From the NCBI RefSeq assembly GCF_015714725.1, contig NZ_WBKM01000365.1:1-61049 (forward strand): DNA of 61,049 bases. The letters are read 5' to 3'. Positions 60,998 to 61,049 of this stretch are shown here, in pieces. Both the position numbers and the translations under genes were made by a program. The stretch's first letter is position 1. Each line of letters starts with the position of its first letter. Under the pieces are notes generated by a model. It worked only from the letters and a program-made list of their open reading frames with translations. It had not been told where the DNA came from and ran no database searches. Source of the stretch: Nostoc sp. WHI. Lineage in GTDB: Bacteria > Cyanobacteriota > Cyanobacteriia > Cyanobacteriales > Nostocaceae.

Positions 60998-61049
60998 GGG
61001 CATTAGTTATTCTCCCTTGTCCCCCTTGTCCCCCTGCTCCCTGCTCCCC

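Noticed and set aside
1..61049. tRNA or rRNA genes
   Set aside because: No cloverleaf with a T-loop GGTTCRAAYCC signature or rRNA-like stretch was recognised in the non-coding regions; short or unusual RNAs could have been missed by eye.

Overview
The window looks like a chromosomal segment of a filamentous, heterocyst-forming-type cyanobacterium close to Nostoc. The evidence is the frequent HIP1 octamer GCGATCGC, heptanucleotide tandem repeats of the Nostoc type, very small dispersed repeats around GCTACGCGAACG / GCTCCGCTAACGC, and several families largely confined to cyanobacteria (DUF1995, DUF6464, DUF1400, cytochrome c6, a sucrose-phosphate synthase carrying a HAD domain, and a Nat-like amino-acid ABC transporter).

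Layout. 1-5.6 kb: pyrB, a secreted four-cysteine chitin-binding-like protein, a secreted pentapeptide-repeat protein and the TldE/TldD protease pair. 6.1-9.2 kb: a minus-strand operon of two half-size EamA/SMR membrane proteins, a flavin oxidoreductase and a DPM-type glycosyltransferase, probably making and flipping a lipid-linked sugar. 10-19.8 kb: tex, a ferredoxin, small membrane proteins, a helical protein, cytochrome c6, an aldo/keto reductase and typA, with three inverted-repeat elements (MITE-like) between 13.0 and 14.9 kb. 19.9-25.6 kb: an accessory island with a CbxX-type AAA ATPase, duplicated ygiT-DUF2281 modules, a Phd/RelE pair, a three-gene HNH / coiled-coil / putative HTH cassette, and broken toxin genes. 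25.7-31.7 kb: rimP-nusA-ylxR-infB behind an attenuator-like hairpin. 31.8-37.7 kb: small cyanobacterial proteins, a DUF1400 pseudogene, a GNAT acetyltransferase, an unknown coiled-coil gene behind a perfect match to the cyanobacterial LexA box, and two glycosyltransferases. 38-44.9 kb: a five-gene branched-chain/neutral amino-acid ABC transporter split by nuclease-fold genes (Uma2; Rpn/DUF4351). 45-50 kb: a transposase chimera, a vapC remnant, DUF4394, Uma2, a histidine phosphatase and glucokinase. 50.3-52.2 kb: an IS605-type element (divergent tnpB and tnpA) with both terminal hairpins visible. 52.2-61 kb: DUF1995, yajQ, sucrose-phosphate synthase, a NUDIX hydrolase, folK and a class A PBP.

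Main theme. Core housekeeping genes are intact, while the spaces between them are full of decaying and mobile small DNA. At least three toxin genes are dead. One vapC is otherwise intact but frameshifted by a 22-bp dispersed repeat. Related short repeats seem to sit in frame inside DUF2281 and DUF4351 proteins. The strongest candidates for something undescribed are the HNH/coiled-coil/HTH cassette between two copies of the ygiT start, the LexA-box gene at 34.1 kb, and the small-repeat insertions in coding sequence.

No rRNA, tRNA or CRISPR array was seen. All family assignments come from reading motifs, not from database searches.
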